Below, piece by piece: positions 1 through 9,477 of a stretch of 64,000 bases of DNA; the stretch's first letter is position 1, and each line of letters starts with the position of its first letter. The notes beneath the pieces were generated by a model, which did no database searches, was not told the DNA's origin, and saw nothing but the letters and a program-made list of their open reading frames with translations. The translations under genes and the position numbers were made by a program. This DNA comes from Comamonadaceae bacterium OS-4 (GTDB lineage: Bacteria > Pseudomonadota > Gammaproteobacteria > Burkholderiales > Burkholderiaceae_C): assembly GCA_027924025.1 (NCBI GenBank), contig AP026970.1, forward strand, positions 3,680,501 to 3,744,500, read 5' to 3'.

Positions 1-11
1 GACTGCCTTTA

Positions 12-1601
12 ATGCCTCACTTAATAAAGCCAGCAACATCCGAGATCGTTGCCAAGCTCTGGAACTTATGCAATGTATTGCGTGACGATGGCGTTACTTA
101 CCACCAGTACGTCAACGAATTGACGTATTTGCTGTTCCTGAAAATGATGCAGGAAACCAAAGAAGAGGCTTGTTTCGTAATCAGCCGACCTGAAAAAAAA
201 AGAGGGGGTGCAGTTGTAGATGAACAAGGAACGCTCTGGGCCGACTTGGTTGGAGCCACTTCCGCAGACCGGTTGTCTGTTTATCAAGATTTGCTGCATA
301 ACTACAGCCACCACGGGAAGGGCATCATTCGGCAGGTCTATGCGGGTGCCAGCACCATCATCACCAAGCCCTCGACCCTCTCCATGCTGGTCACAGAAAT
401 CGACAAAATCAACTGGCATAACGTTGATCGTGACGATTTGGGAGACCTCTATGAAGGTCTGCTGGCACGTAACGCCAGCGAGAAAAAGAGTGGTGCGGGC
501 CAGTATTTCACTCCACGCGATTTGATTGACAGCATCGTCGCTGTTATGCGACCTACGCTAAATGACGTTATTCAAGACCCAACGGCTGGGACGGCTGGTT
601 TTTTGATTGCTGCCAACAACTATTTGCGGGATCACTACCCGCCTGCAAAACGGTCGAAGGCACAGGTTGAAAAGCACCGGTCCTGCACTTTCTATGGCAT
701 AGAGCTGGTGCAAGACACACACCGATTGGCGCTCATGAACATGCTGCTGCACGGTATTGAAGGCGGCATACAGTTTGGTGACACCCTAGGCGAAGAAGGC
801 ACCCGCCTGCCACAGGCCACGCTCATTTTGAGCAACCCGCCTTTTGGCACAAAAAAAGGCGGCGGTCTGCCCACCCGCACCGACCTGCCCTACCCCACCA
901 CCAACAAGCAACTCTGTTTTTTGCAGCACATTTACCGCAACCTAGCCCCCGGTGGCCGGGCTGCCGTGGTGCTGCCCGACAACGTGCTCTCAGGAAGTAA
1001 TGTCGGCGTCGACATACGCCGCGACCTGATGGACAAATGCAACCTGCACACCATATTGCGCCTGCCTACCGGCATCTTTTATGCCCCAGGCGTTAAAACC
1101 AACGTGCTGTTTTTTACACGAGGTAGAAAAGACACGGGCAACACCAAGGAATTGTGGGTGTACGACATGCGGGCTAACATGCCCCAGTTTGGCAAGCGCA
1201 ACCCCTTCGCCCGCGAGTATTTCCGCACCGCACCCGACGCACCGGCCAGCACGCCCCACGACAAGTTTGAAGACGTGTTTGGCAACGACCCCTGCGGCGG
1301 CCCCGCAGCCCTGGCGCAACGCGTGGACACGGGCGAAGCTGGTTGTTGGCGCAAATTCACCCGCGAGCAAATCATGGTCCGTGGCGACAACCTGGACATA
1401 AGCTGGCTCAAAGACGACAGCGCCAAAGCATCAGACACCCAGCGCGATGAACCTGCAATGGTGGCCCGTATGGTGATGCGTGAGCTCAACGGCGCCATGG
1501 CCGACCTGCGCAGCTTGCTGGAAGAGCTTGGCGAAGACCCAGATGCTTCGTTGGATGACCTGCTGGTTGACGACACAACGGCAGACGAGGCCCAGCCATG
1601 A
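12..1601 (+). CDS. hsdM: Type I restriction-modification DNA methyltransferase, M subunit
   Basis: This protein (529 aa) transfers a methyl group from S-adenosylmethionine to adenine as part of the HsdM2S complex. It has an N-terminal HsdM helical domain (about 10-135) and an N6-adenine methyltransferase domain. The visible motifs are AGQYFTPR (162-169), the SAM-binding motif DPTAGTAGF (189-197) and catalytic NPPF (275-278). Length is normal for the family. The start at 12 is the first ATG and matches the usual HsdM N-terminus, but the promoter lies left of the window. The stop overlaps the next start (ATGA). The first ~560 bases look less GC-rich than the rest of the gene. Confidence 0.96.
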   Translation: MPHLIKPATSEIVAKLWNLCNVLRDDGVTYHQYVNELTYLLFLKMMQETKEEACFVISRPEKKRGGAVVDEQGTLWADLVGATSADRLSVYQDLLHNYSHHGKGIIRQVYAGASTIITKPSTLSMLVTEIDKINWHNVDRDDLGDLYEGLLARNASEKKSGAGQYFTPRDLIDSIVAVMRPTLNDVIQDPTAGTAGFLIAANNYLRDHYPPAKRSKAQVEKHRSCTFYGIELVQDTHRLALMNMLLHGIEGGIQFGDTLGEEGTRLPQATLILSNPPFGTKKGGGLPTRTDLPYPTTNKQLCFLQHIYRNLAPGGRAAVVLPDNVLSGSNVGVDIRRDLMDKCNLHTILRLPTGIFYAPGVKTNVLFFTRGRKDTGNTKELWVYDMRANMPQFGKRNPFAREYFRTAPDAPASTPHDKFEDVFGNDPCGGPAALAQRVDTGEAGCWRKFTREQIMVRGDNLDISWLKDDSAKASDTQRDEPAMVARMVMRELNGAMADLRSLLEELGEDPDASLDDLLVDDTTADEAQP

Positions 1602-2671
1602 GCGAGTTGGTTGCCGCAGCAGCAGGTGGCTTGCCCGCCAATCTCCACGCCGAGCTGCGCACCCTCATCGCCAGCAGCCGCCAGCGCCTGGCCGGTGCAG
1701 TTAATGCAGAACTCACCCGCCTTTACTGGAGTTTGGGCGAGCGCCTGCGCACCGAAGTGCTGGGCGGCGCAGACCGTGCCAAATATGGCGACCAACTGAT
1801 CCAGCGCGTGGGCGAGCAACTGGCGCAAGAATTTGGCCGTGGGTTTGAGGCCAAAAACCTGCGCCGCATGGTGCAGTTTGCCCAGGCCTTCCCGCAGCCC
1901 GAGATTGTCGCGATGCTGTCGCGACAATTGAGCTGGAGCCATTTTGTGAACCTGCTGCCCCTCAAAACCGAGGCCGCACGCCAGTTTTACGCCAGCCAAG
2001 CCACTACCAACACCTGGAGCGTGCGCGAGCTGCGCCAGCAAATAGAACGCAAGGCCTTTGAGCGCACCGAGCTAGCTGCCTTGCAGGCTACCACCTCGCT
2101 ACGGGTTGAGTCCGCCCCAGCCAATGGCGCAACACCCGCACTGGTTTTTAAAGACCCGTACTTCCTCGACTTTCTGGGCTTGCGCCAAGGCCATGACGAG
2201 GCGGACCTGGAATCCGCCATATTGCGCCAGCTAGAAGCCTTCATCCTGGAGCTGGGCCGTGGCTTTGCGTTTGTAGAACGGCAAAAGCGCATGGTCATCG
2301 ACGGGGAGGACTTCTACCTCGACCTGCTTTTCTACCACCGCCGCTTGCGCCGTCTGGTAGCCATTGAGCTGAAACTGGGCCGCTTCAAGGCCGCGCACAA
2401 AGGCCAAATGGAGCTGTATCTGAAGTGGCTGGACAAACACGAACGCCAGAGCGGGGAAGAGGCACCCATCGGCCTCATCCTGTGCGCCGAATCCAGTCGT
2501 GAACAGGTGGAGCTGCTGCAAATGCAAAAAGACGGCATCACCGTGGCCGAGTACTGGACCGAGCTGCCGCCCAAGGCCGAACTGGAACAACACCTACACC
2601 AAGCCCTGCTGGAAGCGCGTGAGCGGCTGGCGCGGAGGGGCATTTTGCTGGATGGGAGCGAGGATGAGTGA
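1598..2671 (+). CDS. DUF1016 / YhcG-type PD-(D/E)XK nuclease domain protein
   Basis: This 357-aa protein has the YhcG architecture: a helical DUF1016 N-terminal domain (about 15-160) and a C-terminal PD-(D/E)XK nuclease fold (about 185-340). The candidate active site is Asp242 followed by Glu257-Leu-Lys259 and Gln270. The family is common inside type I restriction loci, but its role there is not settled; an auxiliary nuclease or defence effector is an inference. It starts inside the hsdM stop (ATGA) and overlaps hsdS by 8 bases, so it belongs to the same translationally coupled operon. All expected catalytic residues appear intact. Confidence 0.9.
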   Translation: MSELVAAAAGGLPANLHAELRTLIASSRQRLAGAVNAELTRLYWSLGERLRTEVLGGADRAKYGDQLIQRVGEQLAQEFGRGFEAKNLRRMVQFAQAFPQPEIVAMLSRQLSWSHFVNLLPLKTEAARQFYASQATTNTWSVRELRQQIERKAFERTELAALQATTSLRVESAPANGATPALVFKDPYFLDFLGLRQGHDEADLESAILRQLEAFILELGRGFAFVERQKRMVIDGEDFYLDLLFYHRRLRRLVAIELKLGRFKAAHKGQMELYLKWLDKHERQSGEEAPIGLILCAESSREQVELLQMQKDGITVAEYWTELPPKAELEQHLHQALLEARERLARRGILLDGSEDE

Positions 2672-4307
2672 GGCAGCAATCAACGCGGCGGATTTGCCCG
2701 CTAGCTGGATACTGACCACATTAGGCACTGTCGTCCAATATGGAAGCACTGAGAAGGCAGAGCCGCATGAGATAGCGAACGACGGCTGGGTACTTGAACT
2801 GGAAGACATCGAAAAAGACAGTTCGCGCCTGCTACAGAAAATGACCTTCTTGCAGCGCCAGTCCAAGAGCACGAAGAACAGATTTCAAACGGGCGATGTG
2901 CTTTACGGAAAATTGCGCCCTTACCTCAACAAGGTGTTGATTGCCGATGAGCCCGGGTACTGCACAACTGAAATTCTGCCTCTCAAGGCCGGAGCGCATT
3001 TAGACAACCGGTACCTGCTCTATTGGTTGAAGCACCCGGCTTTCTTGAAATACGTGGAAGCGGAAAGCCATGGCATGAACATGCCGCGCCTTGGCACAGA
3101 AGCGGGCAAGGCCGCACCATTTGTGCTCGCGCCAAAGAGCGAGCAAACCCGCATAGCCAACCAACTCGACACTCTGCTTACTCGCATCCAGTCCTGCAAC
3201 GACCGCTTCGACGCCATCCCTGTCTTGCTCAATCGGTACCGGCAGGCCGTGTTGGATGCAGCAACCCTCGGAGCCCTCACCGCAGGTTGGCGTGAAGCCA
3301 ACGGAGGCGACTATGAGTGGAAGTATGTTCAGTTGAGTGAGATTGCCGAAGTACAAGGTGGCGTGACCAAAGACTCCAGGAAGCAATCTCCGCTTGATGA
3401 GGAGCTTCCATATCTGCGCGTTGCCAACGTTCAACGCGGATACATCGATCTCACAGAGGTTAAGACCATACGCGTTCCACAAGCAAAGCTTAAGAACCTG
3501 CTGCTGGAGAAGGGCGACATTCTCTTTAACGAGGGTGGCGACTTGGACAAGCTAGGACGCGGTTGGATTTGGGGCGACCAAATCCCGCGATGCACATTCC
3601 AGAATCATGTGTTCCGTGCGCGACTGTTTGACAAAGAAAATCAGCCTAAGTTTGTATCGTGGTGGGGCAACTCACGGGGCCTTGATTACTTCATTCGATC
3701 AGGAAAGCAAACCACGAACTTGGCATCAATCAATAAAACAATGCTCGCCGCATTGCCTATTCGTTTGCCGTCTGCAGCCGAGCAAGCCGAAATCGTTCGC
3801 CGTGTAGAAGCACTTTTCGCATTAGCTGACCGTATCGAATCTCGTACCAACGCAGTCCAAACTCAAGCCCAACGCTTGGGCGCACTTGTGCTGACCAAGG
3901 CCTTTCGTGGTGAACTAGTTTCGCAAGACCTGCAAGACGGGTCCGCAATCGATTTGCTGAATCGCATAGCAGCTGCACATTCGCCAGCACCGAAAAAACG
4001 CATCGCCAAAGCAGTAGCACGGGGCAAGTCAAAAGTGAAGGTACCAGGTGTGGGCAATCGGTGGAAAGGAGAGGAAACCTTGGGAGCGACCATGAAACTA
4101 GAGCTGGTACCGGACAACTATTTGGAGACTTTGATTGCCGCCGCTGATGGCGTGAATGCTAAAGAGCTATGGCAAAAATCTAAGCTTGGTATCGATGATT
4201 TTTATATTCAACTCAGTAAAGAAATTGACAGTGGACATATAGCAATCAATGCTCACGATGAATCGAAAGTTAATCGAATTGCCAAGATCCAAAGAGGGCA
4301 GTCATGA
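2664..4307 (+). CDS. hsdS: Type I restriction-modification specificity subunit S
   Basis: HsdS (547 aa) selects the bipartite DNA target of the type I complex. Two target-recognition domains are visible (about 10-165 and 215-400), each followed by a helical spacer (for example the segment starting EQTRIANQLDT near 160, and EQAEIVRRVEALF near the end of the second). A C-terminal extension with KELWQKSKLGIDDFY is seen in some HsdS proteins. I place the start at ATG 2664, because upstream in-frame codons read as a shadow of the preceding gene; this gives an 8-base overlap. The second recognition domain and the 3' end are visibly more AT-rich than the surrounding spacer, consistent with domain exchange. 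Confidence 0.94.
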   Translation: MSEAAINAADLPASWILTTLGTVVQYGSTEKAEPHEIANDGWVLELEDIEKDSSRLLQKMTFLQRQSKSTKNRFQTGDVLYGKLRPYLNKVLIADEPGYCTTEILPLKAGAHLDNRYLLYWLKHPAFLKYVEAESHGMNMPRLGTEAGKAAPFVLAPKSEQTRIANQLDTLLTRIQSCNDRFDAIPVLLNRYRQAVLDAATLGALTAGWREANGGDYEWKYVQLSEIAEVQGGVTKDSRKQSPLDEELPYLRVANVQRGYIDLTEVKTIRVPQAKLKNLLLEKGDILFNEGGDLDKLGRGWIWGDQIPRCTFQNHVFRARLFDKENQPKFVSWWGNSRGLDYFIRSGKQTTNLASINKTMLAALPIRLPSAAEQAEIVRRVEALFALADRIESRTNAVQTQAQRLGALVLTKAFRGELVSQDLQDGSAIDLLNRIAAAHSPAPKKRIAKAVARGKSKVKVPGVGNRWKGEETLGATMKLELVPDNYLETLIAAADGVNAKELWQKSKLGIDDFYIQLSKEIDSGHIAINAHDESKVNRIAKIQRGQS

Positions 4308-5932
4308 GAATTGATTGGCTAAAGATACCGGCGGATAGGAATCTCAAAAATTTGGAAGTTGATTTTGATGAAACTGTTCCGATTGTGGTGTTACTGGGGC
4401 GTAATGGCTCTGGCAAGTCGAACTTGATTGAGAACATTGTTGAGATCTTCCTAGCATTAGAAAATGTTGCGCCAGTTGCGCGCTTTGCATACGAGATGCA
4501 ATATTTCTGCCACGGTCACAAAATTCAGGTTGATGCTGATCCGGATCGGACGAAGGACCGGATCAAGTTTTCAGTTGATGGCAAATCGGTGACGCTAGCG
4601 GCCTTCAAACGTGGCCTTCGTGAGTACCTTCCGAAATACGTTTTTGCTTACTACTCAGGGTGGAACGATAGGCTTGAAAAAGTCTTCACGGCACCAACGC
4701 GGAAGTACTACCAAAGCAATCTAGAGAGTAAAGACTCAGAAGCGGTAAGACGGTTTTTCTTTTGCAGAAAAGACTACGCAAACTTAGCCCTTTTGGCGCT
4801 GTTCTTTGAAGACCATGCCTTGGCGCAATACATTCGTAAAGAACTCCTTGGAATCGAGTCGTTTGATTCCGCATTGTTTGTGCTTAAAGCACCATATTGG
4901 GCAAAGTCGAGTGCTCATTCAAGACCAGAAGGCAACGACTTTTTTTGGGGCGCCAGAGGCAACTTCAGCGACTTCATGGATCGGCTCAAGGCAGCATCAT
5001 TAGCACCAATCCGCAATCTTGAGTTAACCGAGTCCGATGTTCGAGGCAGGAACCAAAGTAACGAACGTTTGTATCTTTATCTCAAAGACAGGGAGAGCTT
5101 GGACAAGATAAGGCTGCCTTATGAGACGCCCAAGTTACTTTTCAATCATCTGGAAAGCATGTACCTCAGCGATTTGATTGAGGAGATTCGAGTGGTTGGG
5201 CGTCGCAAAGATGGGAGCCTCGTACGTTTTGACCAATTAAGCGAAGGAGAACAGCAACTGGTCGCGGTATTTGGACTGCTGTTGTTCACGCAGTCGGATG
5301 AGTCTTTGTACTTGCTGGACGAGCCGGATTCACACTTGAATCCACGCTGGACTTACGAGTATCGGGCGATGCTGAGGAAAGCGCTATTTCCATCGCTACC
5401 GGAAGGCGAAAGCGAACAAGCATTGCCTGATGAAAATCCTATTGATGCCAGCGTTCCCCCGACTGCTGTTGGCAATAGTCAGGTTTTGATCGCAACACAC
5501 AACCCATTGATGATCAGTGCACATCCACGCACTCACGTTCGCATTCTCGATAGAACGCCTGAAGGCACGACTGCGCTACCGCCAGAAGACGAGCCGCCAG
5601 GAATGACTATTGATAGGTTACTGACCAGCGATGTGTTTGGGCTTGAGTCAGCGCTCCCGGCACGCACCCTAAAAGCCATCGCGGATAGAGATAGGCTTGT
5701 GGCGAAATCAGAGCTATCTGACGAAGAGAAAGTAAGACTCGAAGACCTCTCTGATCAGCTGAAAGAGCTTGGTCTGTTGCGAACATTCCGCTTGCCGGAA
5801 GAACAAGAATTTATTGAAGCCATGCGGCGTAGAGAGAAGAAGTCAATTCTTGGCCTTACGCCGGAAGAAATTCGGGCTCGCAACGAGAGAGCAGATGCTG
5901 TTCTAGACAAGATTTTTTCCGCAGAAGAATGA
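4304..5932 (+). CDS. AAA/SMC-like ATPase, Septu PtuA-like
   Basis: This 542-aa ATPase of the ABC/SMC-like (AAA_15/AAA_21-type) class carries Walker A GRNGSGKS (32-39), the ABC signature LSEGEQQ (about 312-318), Walker B LYLLDEPDSHLNP (about 335-347) and the H-switch IATHNP (about 395-400). The large insertion between Walker A and the signature is typical of OLD/PtuA/RloC-like defence ATPases. It overlaps hsdS and the next gene by 4 bases each (ATGA). Pairing with a downstream HNH-like gene mirrors the PtuA-PtuB arrangement of Septu systems. Base composition is lower in GC than most neighbours, suggesting separate acquisition. The exact subfamily is not certain. Confidence 0.85.
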   Translation: MRIDWLKIPADRNLKNLEVDFDETVPIVVLLGRNGSGKSNLIENIVEIFLALENVAPVARFAYEMQYFCHGHKIQVDADPDRTKDRIKFSVDGKSVTLAAFKRGLREYLPKYVFAYYSGWNDRLEKVFTAPTRKYYQSNLESKDSEAVRRFFFCRKDYANLALLALFFEDHALAQYIRKELLGIESFDSALFVLKAPYWAKSSAHSRPEGNDFFWGARGNFSDFMDRLKAASLAPIRNLELTESDVRGRNQSNERLYLYLKDRESLDKIRLPYETPKLLFNHLESMYLSDLIEEIRVVGRRKDGSLVRFDQLSEGEQQLVAVFGLLLFTQSDESLYLLDEPDSHLNPRWTYEYRAMLRKALFPSLPEGESEQALPDENPIDASVPPTAVGNSQVLIATHNPLMISAHPRTHVRILDRTPEGTTALPPEDEPPGMTIDRLLTSDVFGLESALPARTLKAIADRDRLVAKSELSDEEKVRLEDLSDQLKELGLLRTFRLPEEQEFIEAMRRREKKSILGLTPEEIRARNERADAVLDKIFSAEE

Positions 5933-6771
5933 GATACATCCCTTTGCACACTAGTGGCGGGCCAAAAAAAAATGGTGCTATTGATCAGGCTTGGTTAGAT
6001 GCTGCAGCGGCGCTGACAACTGCACTAGAAAAAGCACCAGATAAGGATGCACGTGATGCAATTATTGCTGATCCAAATAATGAAATTTGGGGAGATATAA
6101 AACCTTGGTTGATGTCACTTTCGCACAGTAAGTGTTGGTTCTCTGAGGCAATTGACGTCTTTTCCCATAAAGATGTCGAGCACTTTCGCCCAAAGATGGA
6201 GTGCAAACGAAGTGTTGGTCAAAGGAAGGCTACCTATGAGGATGGCTATTGGTGGCTTTCCTATGACTGGGCGAACTATCGTTTCTTTGGCAATGTTGGA
6301 AATCGCAAGAAAGGTTCGTTGTTTCCTTTGATGCCGAATAGTTTGGTCGCAACTTTCGGGGGACTCTCTATCAACAATGAGATTCCAGTCTTCTTAGATC
6401 CAACTTGTGATTCGGATCCCGAGCTATTGGATTTCAATTCCTTTGGAAAGGCCATTCCGCACCCAGATGCGACTGACTATGAGCAATACAGGGTTACAAA
6501 GACAGTAACTCACCTCAAACTCGACTTTGATGAACTTGAAGAGGCCCGGGCGAAGATTTGGACCGCCTGCAATGAAAGAATTGACCGCTGCAGAGAAATC
6601 GCTTCGAAAGCAATGGGGCCTGCAGACGAAGCGGAAGTAAAGGCAATTAAAAAATCTCTCCGTGCAATGGTGCAACCGGATGCGCCATTTTCTATGACGG
6701 CTGCTGCGTGTTTACGCAAGAGCGATGCCGGTTGGGCTCGGACCTTGGCAGCTGGGGCATACACCAAATGA
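5929..6771 (+). CDS. HNH-like endonuclease partner (PtuB-like), zinc cysteines missing
   Basis: The 280-aa product resembles the PtuB/TIGR02646-type HNH family. It keeps the core VEHFRPK (83-89, putative catalytic His85), the aromatic GYWWLSYDW stretch and NRKKGSLFPL (125-134). The first CxxC of the usual zinc knuckle is reduced to Cys69 with Ser72 (CWFS), and the second CxxCN is GNVGN (121-125), so three of four zinc ligands are absent. It may be a metal-knuckle-free subfamily or a catalytically altered variant. It is translationally coupled to the ATPase before it and to the nuclease-like gene after it by ATGA overlaps. AT-rich like the ATPase gene. Confidence 0.75.
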   Translation: MRYIPLHTSGGPKKNGAIDQAWLDAAAALTTALEKAPDKDARDAIIADPNNEIWGDIKPWLMSLSHSKCWFSEAIDVFSHKDVEHFRPKMECKRSVGQRKATYEDGYWWLSYDWANYRFFGNVGNRKKGSLFPLMPNSLVATFGGLSINNEIPVFLDPTCDSDPELLDFNSFGKAIPHPDATDYEQYRVTKTVTHLKLDFDELEEARAKIWTACNERIDRCREIASKAMGPADEAEVKAIKKSLRAMVQPDAPFSMTAAACLRKSDAGWARTLAAGAYTK

Positions 6772-7760
6772 GCGACATCAAACTCTTCCGCCTCACCAGC
6801 AGCATCGCCACCGAACTGCAAGGCAGCGCTTCCGACCTGGAGAAGCCCCTGCAATCGCTGATCGAAGCCAACCTGCAGCCCCTGCTCAACATCCGCTTTA
6901 TCGCTAGCGAGCATTCCACGGGCAAAACCCACGGCGGGCGCATCGACTCGCTGGGTTTGGATGAAAACAATTGCCCCGTGATCTTGGAATACAAGCGGTC
7001 GGTAGGCGAGAACGTTATCAACCAGGGCTTGTTCTACCTGGACTGGCTGCTGGACCACAAGGCCGAGTTCAAGCTGCTGGTGCTCGACAAGCTGGGCTCC
7101 GCTGCAGCAGACGCCATTGACTGGAGCGCCCCCCGCGTAGTGTGCATTGCGGCGGACTTCACCAAGTACGATGGCCACGCGGTGCAGCAGATTGGCCGCA
7201 ACATCGAACTGATTCGGTACCGGCAGTTTGGAGGCGACTTGCTGCTACTGGAGTCGGTCAACGCGGGCAGCGATGCTGGCAGCAAATCCACCGCGGCCAG
7301 ACCGCCCAAAGCCACTTACGGCAAGCTGGATGCTGCAGCTCCTGCGGCGCCTGTTGCGACAGACCCCATCAACACCAAAGGCACAGGGCCTGACAAGTCG
7401 TTTGCTGAGCTGCTGGTGAATTTGCCAGAGCCCATGCAGTTGCTACTGGCTTCGTTAGAGGACTACACGCTGTCGCTGGGCGACGATGTTCAGCGCAAAG
7501 AGTTGCGCTTGTACCTGGCCTTTAAGCGTCTCAAGAACTTTGCGACGGTGGTTTTGCATCGCAAGAACTGCCTGTTGCTGTATTTGCATACGAACCCTGC
7601 CAACGTCATACCCGTGCTACCCAACGCGCGGGACGTGACGAACATTGGGCACTGGGGTACAGGCAACCTGGAAGTGACGCTCTCGACTCAAACCGATCTG
7701 GACGCTGCCAAGCCTTTCATCATGGCGGTGTATGAGGGACGTGGCTCGGCGGGGCACTAA
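6768..7760 (+). CDS. PD-(D/E)XK-like (DUF91/NucS-type) and DUF5655 domain protein
   Basis: This protein (330 aa from ATG 6768, which overlaps the previous stop as ATGA) has an N-terminal nuclease-like domain with Asp60 in GGRID, Glu74-Tyr-Lys76 in LEYKRS and Gln86 in NQGLFYLDWL, the pattern of PD-(D/E)XK enzymes. A linker rich in Ala/Pro (about 165-200) leads to a C-terminal DUF5655 domain (about 210-325). The family is often annotated as a predicted transport protein, but nothing in the sequence supports transport: no membrane segment is seen. Position at the end of the restriction/Septu-like operon suggests a defence or DNA-processing role. GC content returns to the genome norm here. Confidence 0.8.
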   Translation: MSDIKLFRLTSSIATELQGSASDLEKPLQSLIEANLQPLLNIRFIASEHSTGKTHGGRIDSLGLDENNCPVILEYKRSVGENVINQGLFYLDWLLDHKAEFKLLVLDKLGSAAADAIDWSAPRVVCIAADFTKYDGHAVQQIGRNIELIRYRQFGGDLLLLESVNAGSDAGSKSTAARPPKATYGKLDAAAPAAPVATDPINTKGTGPDKSFAELLVNLPEPMQLLLASLEDYTLSLGDDVQRKELRLYLAFKRLKNFATVVLHRKNCLLLYLHTNPANVIPVLPNARDVTNIGHWGTGNLEVTLSTQTDLDAAKPFIMAVYEGRGSAGH

Positions 7761-7770
7761 TTGCTACTTG

Positions 7771-7827
7771 TTTGATAGCTGCTTGCACAAATTCCACGAG
7801 GGCTACGGCCCTATTCGACTAGTAAAT
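7771..7827. repeat. Dispersed TTTGATAGCTGC repeat, copy 1
   Basis: Short non-coding element between two genes, beginning 11 bases after a stop codon. It starts TTTGATAGCTGCTTGCAC and ends in a complementary GGGCTACGGCCCTATT-type half. Related copies lie near 9480, 25219, 37870, 40509 and 57500. Confidence 0.65.
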
Positions 7828-7838
7828 ATCCACTCCCC

Positions 7839-9458
7839 ATGCATGAAATCATCTGCCCCCACTGCAGCAAAGCCTTCAAGATCGACGAGGCGGGGTATGC
7901 CGACATCCTCAAGCAGGTGCGCGATGGCGATTTTGAAAAGCAGTTGCACGAGCGGCTGGAGCTGGCCGAGCGCGAAAAGCGCGACGCGATCGCTTTGGCC
8001 GAGGCCAAGGTGGCCAATGAGCTGCAAAAAGCCGCGGCTGCCAAAGACACCGAGATTCAGGCACTTAAAGCCCAGCTCGACGCAGGTGATGTGGCCAACA
8101 AGCTTGCACTGGCCGAGGCATTGGGCACGGTAGAAAAGCAGCGCGATGCCATCGCCAACGAGCTGGCGCAAGCCAAGCACGACCAGCAAGCAGCGCTCAG
8201 GCTGGCCGAGGCCCAGCTGGCTAATGAGCTGCAAAGTGCTGCGGCGCGCAAAGATGCGGAGATTCAGGCCTTGCAGGCCCAACTCGCAGCCGGTGAGGTA
8301 GCCCGCAAGCTGGCGGTGTCAGAGGCTTTGGGCGCGGTCAGCAAAGAGCGCGATCAACTGGCGAACGAGCTGGAGCAAGCGCGCAACAGCAGCCAAGCGG
8401 CTGCTGAGTTGGCCGCTGCCAAGCTGGCCCATGAGCTGCAGGCGGCTGCCGCCAAAAAGGACGCCGAAATCCAGGCCATGCAAGCCAAGCTGGAGGCCAG
8501 CGACACCGCGCGCCAGTTGGCCGTGAATGAGGCTGTGGGTGTGGTCGCCCGGGAGCGCGATGGGCTCAAAAATGACCTGAGCCTCATCACCGTCAAAAAC
8601 CAGCTGGAAGAAAAAGCCATCAAAGAGCAATTCGCCTTGCAGTTGCGCGACCGTGAAGGCGAGATTGAGCGCCTGCGGGACATGAAGGCGCGGCTATCGA
8701 CCAAGATGGTGGGCGAGACGCTGGAGCAGCACTGCGAGATTGAGTTCAACCGCATCCGTGCGGCGGCGTTTCAGCGCGCGCATTTTGAGAAAGACAACGA
8801 CGCCCGCTCCGGCAGCAAGGGCGACTACATTTTTCGCGACATGGACGAGTCGGGCAACGAGATCGTTTCCATCATGTTTGAGATGAAAAACGAGAGCGAC
8901 GAAACTGCCACCAAAAAGCGGAACGAAGATTTTCTGAAAGAACTGGACAAAGACCGCACCGAGAAGGCGTGCGAATACGCGGTGCTGGTGTCTTTGCTGG
9001 AGCCGGAGAGCGAGCTGTACAACAGCGGCATCGTGGATGTGTCGCACCGCTACCCCAAGATGTATGTGGTGCGGCCGCAGTTTTTTATTCCGCTGATCAC
9101 GCTGCTGCGAAATGCGGCTTTGAACTCGATGAAGTACAAGTCCGAGCTGGCGCTGGTGCGCTCGCAGAATGTGGACATCACCAAGTTTGAGACTCAGCTG
9201 GACGAGTTCAAGACGGCGTTTGGCCGCAACTGGCGCCTGGCCTCTGAGGGCTTTGAAGAAGCCGTCAAGCGCATCGACGAAGCCATCAAGGACCTGGAGA
9301 AAACCAAGGAAGCGCTGCACAAGTCCGCCAACAATCTGCGCCTGGCCAACGACAAGGCCGACGACCTGACGATCAAAAAGCTCACCCGAGGCAACCCCAC
9401 GATGGCGGCCAAGTTTGCGGAGTTGGCAGGCCCCATCACCCCAGCGGGCACGGAGTAA
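7839..9458 (+). CDS. DUF2130 domain-containing coiled-coil protein
   Basis: The 539-aa protein starts with a short CPHC-containing segment (6-9) that may be half of a zinc ribbon, followed by a long heptad-rich coiled coil (about 35-265) and the conserved DUF2130 domain (about 285-455) with [23 protein letters not shown] and MFEMKNES. A second coiled coil follows (about 450-510). DUF2130 has no agreed function; the D...E-x-K spacing in the domain recalls a PD-(D/E)XK fold, which is inference. DUF2130 genes frequently lie beside type I restriction loci, as here. The coiled coil is built of 69-residue tandem repeats (see 8004-8590). Confidence 0.85.
   Translation: MHEIICPHCSKAFKIDEAGYADILKQVRDGDFEKQLHERLELAEREKRDAIALAEAKVANELQKAAAAKDTEIQALKAQLDAGDVANKLALAEALGTVEKQRDAIANELAQAKHDQQAALRLAEAQLANELQSAAARKDAEIQALQAQLAAGEVARKLAVSEALGAVSKERDQLANELEQARNSSQAAAELAAAKLAHELQAAAAKKDAEIQAMQAKLEASDTARQLAVNEAVGVVARERDGLKNDLSLITVKNQLEEKAIKEQFALQLRDREGEIERLRDMKARLSTKMVGETLEQHCEIEFNRIRAAAFQRAHFEKDNDARSGSKGDYIFRDMDESGNEIVSIMFEMKNESDETATKKRNEDFLKELDKDRTEKACEYAVLVSLLEPESELYNSGIVDVSHRYPKMYVVRPQFFIPLITLLRNAALNSMKYKSELALVRSQNVDITKFETQLDEFKTAFGRNWRLASEGFEEAVKRIDEAIKDLEKTKEALHKSANNLRLANDKADDLTIKKLTRGNPTMAAKFAELAGPITPAGTE
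8004..8590 (+). repeat. Three tandem 207-bp repeats inside the DUF2130 gene
   Basis: Units begin at 8004, 8211 and 8418 (the last is incomplete). Each encodes about 69 residues with the pattern [39 protein letters not shown]. The exact 207-base register, kept at both DNA and protein level with moderate divergence, shows duplication of a coiled-coil module rather than chance heptads. Residues before unit 1 look like a partial older copy. Confidence 0.85.
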
Positions 9459-9477
9459 AAGCGCAGCGAATTGCTTC

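Noticed and set aside
2499..2663. Upstream extension of hsdS
   Set aside because: The residues are an out-of-frame reading of the YhcG-type gene; the family start fits ATG 2664.
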